A DNA stretch of 64,000 nt. Origin: Candidatus Streptomyces philanthi. GTDB lineage: Bacteria > Actinomycetota > Actinomycetes > Streptomycetales > Streptomycetaceae. Location: contig CP073042.1 in the NCBI GenBank assembly GCA_018114805.1, forward strand, positions 2,480,001 to 2,544,000, in the 5' to 3' direction. Made by a program: the position numbers and the translations under genes. The notes under the pieces are model-generated. The model was not told the origin of the DNA. It saw only the letters and a program-made list of their open reading frames with translations, and ran no database searches. This document shows positions 60,314-64,000 of this stretch, one piece after another (the stretch's first letter is position 1; every line of letters starts with the position of its first letter).

Positions 60314-61393
60314 CTACAGCTCGACGCCGACCATGACCGGCTCGTTGACCAGCGTGACCCCGAAGGCGGCACGGACGCCGGCGACCACCTCGCGGGCCAG
60401 CGCGAGCAGGTCCTCGGTGGTGGCCGCGCCCCGGTTGGTCAGCGCCAGCGTGTGCTTGGTGGAGATGCGGGCCGCCCCCTGCCCGTACCCCTTGGTGAAG
60501 CCGGCCTTGTCGATCAGCCAGGCCGCGGACGTCTTGGTGAGCCCGTCGCCCGCCGGGTAGGCCGGCGGGAGCACGTCCGGGCCGAGCCGTTCGGCGACCC
60601 GGGCCAGGAACGCGGCGTGCTCGGCCTCGCCGAGGATCGGGTTGGTGAAGAAGGAGCCCGCCGACCAGGTGTCGTGGTCCTCGGGGTCGAGCACCATGCC
60701 CTTGCCCGCCCGCAGCCGCAGCACGGTCTCGCGGGCCGCGCCCACCGGCACCCGGTCGCCCGGCCCCACCCCGAGCGCCCGCGCCGTCTCGGCGTACCGC
60801 AGCGGCGCCGAGAGGCCGCCCGCGTCCTCCAGCGCGAACCGCACCCGCAACACCACGTGCCGGTCCGGGTGCTGCTTGAAGCGGCTGTGCCGGTAGGAGA
60901 AGCCGCACTCCGCGCGCGGGATCGTGACCACCTCGTCGGCCTGTCGGTCGTACGCCACGACCTCGGTGATGACCGAGGAGACCTCCTGCCTGTACGCCCC
61001 CACGTTCTGGATCGGGGTGGCGCCGGCGGAGCCCGGGATGCCCGCCAGGCACTCGATCCCCGCGTACCCGGCCTCGACCGTGCGGGCCACGGCGGTCGAC
61101 CAGTTCTCGCCCGCCGCCAACTCCAGGTGGGCGCCGCCGCCCGACTCCGGGCCCGCCGCTTCGAGGGTGAGGCCGGTGGTGGCAACGCGCAGCGCGGTGC
61201 CGTCGAAGCCCTTGTCGGAGATGACCAGGTTGCTGCCGCCGCCGACGAGCAGCAGCGGGGTGCCCGTGGCGTCGGCCTCGCGGACGGCGGCGATCACCTC
61301 GGCTTCGGTGGTGGCCGTCACCAGACGAGTGGCGGGGCCGCCGAGCCGGAAAGTGGTCAGCGGGGCGAGGGGGGCGTCGTGGAGTTCCTGCAC
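60314..61393 (-). CDS. murB: UDP-N-acetylenolpyruvoylglucosamine reductase
   Basis: 359 residues from GTG 61393 (QELHDAPLAPLTTFRLGGPA). FAD-binding motifs TPLLLVGGGSNLVISDKGFD and CLAGIPGSAGATPIQNVGAY; catalytic region YRHSRFKQHPDRHVVLRVRF and the Ser in DTWSAGSFFTNPIL. Second committed step of peptidoglycan precursor synthesis. Its stop is 56 bases from the convergent SDR remnant. Undamaged, as expected for an essential gene. Confidence 0.96.
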   Translation of the reverse strand: MQELHDAPLAPLTTFRLGGPATRLVTATTEAEVIAAVREADATGTPLLLVGGGSNLVISDKGFDGTALRVATTGLTLEAAGPESGGGAHLELAAGENWSTAVARTVEAGYAGIECLAGIPGSAGATPIQNVGAYRQEVSSVITEVVAYDRQADEVVTIPRAECGFSYRHSRFKQHPDRHVVLRVRFALEDAGGLSAPLRYAETARALGVGPGDRVPVGAARETVLRLRAGKGMVLDPEDHDTWSAGSFFTNPILGEAEHAAFLARVAERLGPDVLPPAYPAGDGLTKTSAAWLIDKAGFTKGYGQGAARISTKHTLALTNRGAATTEDLLALAREVVAGVRAAFGVTLVNEPVMVGVEL

Positions 61394-61494
61394 GGGCACA
61401 AGCGTACGGGAACGCCACGGACACGCGGCGCCGGGCGGGCGGCCCGGCGCCGAGCCCGCCGGGGCCTGACCGCCGGGGCCGCGCGAGGCCCCGC

Positions 61495-62948
61495 CTACAC
61501 CGACGCGGAGTGTCGCGCCGGCCCGGGCGCGGCCAGCGCGGGCGCCTTGCCCTCCGCGACAGGCCCGGCGGGGCGCTGGCGCGGGGCCAGCAGGACCAGG
61601 ACCGCCGCGAGCGCCAGCGCGCTGGTGCCCACCCACAGCGCGGGGGTGAGGCCGTCGGTGAACTCGCGGGGCGCCCCGTAGCCGCCGCGCGCGCTGAAGA
61701 CGGAGGCGAGCAGGGCCACGCCGAGCGTGCCGTCGATCTCACGCAGGGCGTTGCTCGCGCCCGAGGCGATGCCCTGCTCGGCGGGGCTTACGGAGTTCAT
61801 CACCAGGGCCGAGACCGGCGCGAAGAACAGGGCCATGCCCACGCCGCTGATCGCGAAGAGCGCAACCTGGGCCGCGTACGAGAGGCCGGGTTCGGCGATG
61901 GCCGCCTGCCAGTCGATGCCCGTCGCCATCAGCGCGAGCCCGGTGGCGACGATCAGCCGGCCGTCGACCCGGTCGGAGAGGGCGCCGGCCAGCGGCGCGA
62001 TGATCATCGGCATCGCGGTCCACGGCAGCATCCGCACCCCCGCCTCCAGCGGCGAGTAGCCCTGGATGAGCTGGAGGAACTGGGTGAGCAGGAAGATCGA
62101 GCCGAACATGCCGAGGTACATCAGCAGCCCCGCCGCGTTGACCGTGCTGAACGCGCGGGAGCGGAAGAGGGGCATCGGCAGCATCGGCGCGTCGGTATGC
62201 AGCTCCCAGCGGACGAAGGCCACCAGCAGGGCCGCGCCGAGGCCGAAGCCGGCCAGCACCGGCGCGCTCGTCCAACCGTCGATGTTGCCCTGGATCAGCG
62301 CAAAGGTGATGCCGAGGAGGCCGAGGCTGGCCAGCACGGTGCCGACGACGTCCAGCCGGTCGGCCGGGCCGTGGCTCTCGACCAGCCGCAGCCGGGCCAG
62401 CGGCAGCAGGGCGACGCCGATGGGCACGTTCAGCCAGAAGATCCACTGCCAGGAGATGTGTTCGACCACGGCGCCGCCGATCAGCGACCCGGAGGCGACG
62501 GCGAGCCCGTTGACGGCGCCCCAGATCCCGTACGCCATGCCGCGCCGCTCCGCCGGCACGGCCGCCGTGAGCAGGGTGAGGCTGAGCAGCATCAGCAGCG
62601 CCGCGCCGACCCCCTGCGCGGCCCGGAGGCGATCAGCAGGCCGATGTCGGAGGAGAGCGCCGCGGCGGCCGACTAGGCGGTGAACAGGGCGATGCCCACA
62701 CCGAACACGCGCCGGCGCCCAAAGCGGTCACCGAACGCGGCGCCGAGCATCAGCAGCACGGCGAAGCTGAGCGTGTACGCGTTGACGGTCCATTCGAGTT
62801 CCTCGATGCCGCCCCCGAGGTGCTCACCGATGTCGGGGATGGCGGTGATGACGATGAGGTTGTCCAGCGCCGCCATGAACCCGGCGATGCTGGTGATCAC
62901 AAGGGTCCAGACGGCGGTGGCTTTGGTCGGTGGCCGATCGGTGAGCAT
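61495..62948 (-). pseudogene. MFS multidrug transporter of the 14-TM (DHA2/EmrB) type, TAG stop and frameshift
   Basis: ATG 62948 (or GTG one codon earlier) after GGAG. N-terminal helices TKATAVWTLVITSIAGFMAA and LDNLIVITAIPDIGEHLGGG (DHA2 motif), WTVNAYTLSFAVLLMLGAAF and GDRFGRRRVFGVG (motif A). A TAG at 62673-62675 follows ALFTA, where Trp (TGG) or Ala would fit, and near 62625 one C is missing (GCCTCCGGGCC for GCCTCCCGGGCC) so ASRAAQGVGAALML is lost. The rest is open from 62592 (MLLSLTLLTAAVPAERRGMA through IFWLNVPIGVALLPLARLRL). Two lesions split the pump; regulated by the adjacent TetR. Confidence 0.85.
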
Positions 62949-62962
62949 CACGGACTCCAAGA

Positions 62963-62980
62963 TTAGTTATTGCTTACTAA
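62963..62980 (-). promoter_or_regulatory. Operator-like inverted repeat upstream of the MFS gene
   Basis: TTAGT-8-ACTAA in an AT-rich patch (TTAGTTATTGCTTACTAA), 15 bases before the MFS start. It shares AGTTATT and the spacing with the palindrome in front of the TetR gene at 63835. Confidence 0.6.
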
Positions 62981-63189
62981 GTTTCTCGGTCATGAGGGAA
63001 CGCGGAACCCCGAGGGGCCGCGCGTTGGGTCACCGCGCTGTCGGTCGTGGTGGCGGGCTGTCGGGTCGTGGAACGTGTGGCTGTGGGGCGCTTGGTCGCG
63101 AGGCGTCTGAGTGTGGGGCGGGGTCCGGCTTGGGGCGGTGCCCGCCAGGCGTCCAGGCGCCGCCGGGGGCTTGCCGTGGGTCGCTCAGC

Positions 63190-63828
63190 TCACGGCGCCG
63201 CCCGGCGCGGGGTCACGGCGACCGGCGTCCCGGCGTAGTCGTCCGGCAGGCCGTCCGCCGCGCCGCGGGCCACCGCCTGGGTCGCGGCGGCCTTGCTGTA
63301 CTCGTCGAAGGCCGCCCAGCACTGGTTGTCCCCCGGCACGCCCAGCGCCACGAGCACGTTGATCAGCATCCCGCGGGAGAAGAGCTCGTCCAGCTCCTCG
63401 CTCGAGGCCCCGCTCAGCTCGCGAACGGTCTCCCACATGCCCGTCCAGCCCTGCCGCACGTACGCCACGACGTCATCGTCGTCCGAGCCGCCGGCGGTGA
63501 CGTAGAGCTGCATCTGCATCAACAGCAGCTCGCGGTCGACGATCAGCTCGGAGTACGCCTTGCGCAGCGCCTCCTCGCCGTACAGCCCGTCGGCGACGCG
63601 CACGAAGGTCTCGGTCGTCCGCGTGAAGCACAGTTCGGCGGCGGCCTTGAACAGGGCCCGCTTGTTGGGGAAGAGCCGGAACAAGTACGGCTGGGAGACC
63701 CCGACGCGCCGCGCGATGCCCTCGGTCGAGGTGCCGTAGTACCCGCCCTTGGCGAACTCCGACATCGCCACCCGGACCGCGACCCTACGCCGCTCGTCCG
63801 CGCTCATACGGGGTGTGGAGTGCGCCAT
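63190..63828 (-). CDS. TetR-family transcriptional regulator
   Basis: Intact, 212 residues from ATG 63828. N-terminal HTH: AVRVAMSEFAKGGYYGTSTE and GIARRVGVSQPYLFRLFPNK; ligand-binding domain from about residue 75, with a Tyr-rich helix (LLLMQMQLYVTAGG) and GMLINVLVALGVPGDNQCWA. It is transcribed toward the MFS gene, and both promoters carry related palindromes, so it most likely represses itself and the pump. The pump itself is dead, so this is a regulator without its main target. Confidence 0.88.
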   Translation of the reverse strand: MAHSTPRMSADERRRVAVRVAMSEFAKGGYYGTSTEGIARRVGVSQPYLFRLFPNKRALFKAAAELCFTRTTETFVRVADGLYGEEALRKAYSELIVDRELLLMQMQLYVTAGGSDDDDVVAYVRQGWTGMWETVRELSGASSEELDELFSRGMLINVLVALGVPGDNQCWAAFDEYSKAAATQAVARGAADGLPDDYAGTPVAVTPRRAAP

Positions 63829-63834
63829 GCCGAT

Positions 63835-63854
63835 AAGTTATTACTCAATAACTT
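63835..63854. promoter_or_regulatory. Perfect palindromic operator upstream of the TetR gene
   Basis: AAGTTATT-ACTC-AATAACTT, 8-base arms with a 4-base gap, 7 bases before the TetR start. AT-rich within very GC-rich DNA. Good candidate for autorepression. The remainder, 63855-64000, is C-rich and shows no gene. Confidence 0.75.
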
Positions 63855-64000
63855 TCGCCGTCAAGCGACTCGACCGCCGCGACGCGGCGCTCGCGCCCCC
63901 CCCGGGAGCCGGCCCCGGCCCCCGCCCCGACGCCCTCGACCACCCGGCCGGCCGGCGGCCGGGCCACGTCGGGCCGAACGACGCGCGGGGCCGCCGCACC

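Noticed and set aside
59576..61681. 701-codon plus-strand open frame covering the SDR gene and all of murB antisense
   Set aside because: Only the first 190 codons are SDR-like; the rest is the antisense of murB, opened by the 13-bp duplication.

Overview
The window is a GC-rich actinobacterial chromosome segment that reads as Streptomyces. The gene order rplM-rpsI-glmM, truA-rplQ-rpoA-rpsK-rpsM-rpmJ-infA-map-adk-secY-spc-S10, tuf-fusA-rpsG-rpsL-rpoC-rpoB-rplL-rplJ, rplA-rplK-nusG-secE-tRNA-Trp and then aspC, an adenosine deaminase and murB is the standard Streptomyces core arrangement. Codon bias, GTG/TTG starts, an S14 of the zinc type and a NusG with a long acidic N-terminus agree with this.

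Layout. 1-7 kb: accessory genes (SDR oxidoreductase, secreted lipase, DUF4232 protein, AA10 chitin-active LPMO with a DasR-type box, beta-lactamase-like DD-peptidase). 7.1-9.7 kb: glmM, rpsI, rplM. 10-12.5 kb: ABC-F ATPase and a small membrane-anchored protein, both broken. 13-15 kb: a two-domain glycosyltransferase. 14.9-32.7 kb: the alpha, spc and S10 ribosomal superoperon, all on the minus strand, with secY, adk, map and infA. 33-34.5 kb: remnants of an RHH/PIN toxin-antitoxin pair and a Uma2 nuclease. 34.9-37.1 kb: PIG-L deacetylase with a propeller-like C-terminus. 37.3-41.7 kb: str operon (tuf, fusA, rpsG, rpsL). 42-50.4 kb: DUF1707 protein, rpoC, rpoB. 51-56.2 kb: rplL, rplJ, a lipoprotein, rplA, rplK, nusG, secE, tRNA-Trp. 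56.4-64 kb: aspC, adenosine deaminase, TetR/SDR pair, murB, MFS pump and its TetR regulator.

The most striking feature is selective gene decay. All 48 core genes (33 ribosomal proteins plus transcription, translation, export, cell-wall and nucleotide genes) are open. At least 13 accessory genes carry frameshifts or TAG stops, about 20 lesions in all, and a fourteenth (PIN toxin) has no visible start. In three of them the lesion is a short perfect tandem duplication (25, 22 and 13 bp; every unit length leaves remainder 1 on division by 3), and removing one copy on paper restores the reading frame exactly. Such duplications are true slippage-type mutations rather than typical base-calling errors. 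I infer a Streptomyces in early genome erosion, of the kind reported for host-restricted Streptomyces such as beewolf symbionts; the organism itself cannot be proven from this window.

Other points of interest: a 31-bp palindromic element shared almost exactly by the rpsJ and rpsL leaders; a T-tract hairpin in the rplJ leader and another between nusG and rplK; operator-like palindromes at the MFS and TetR promoters; a TruA C-terminus that runs antisense into the convergent glycosyltransferase gene; and unusual residues near the rifampicin site of RpoB.
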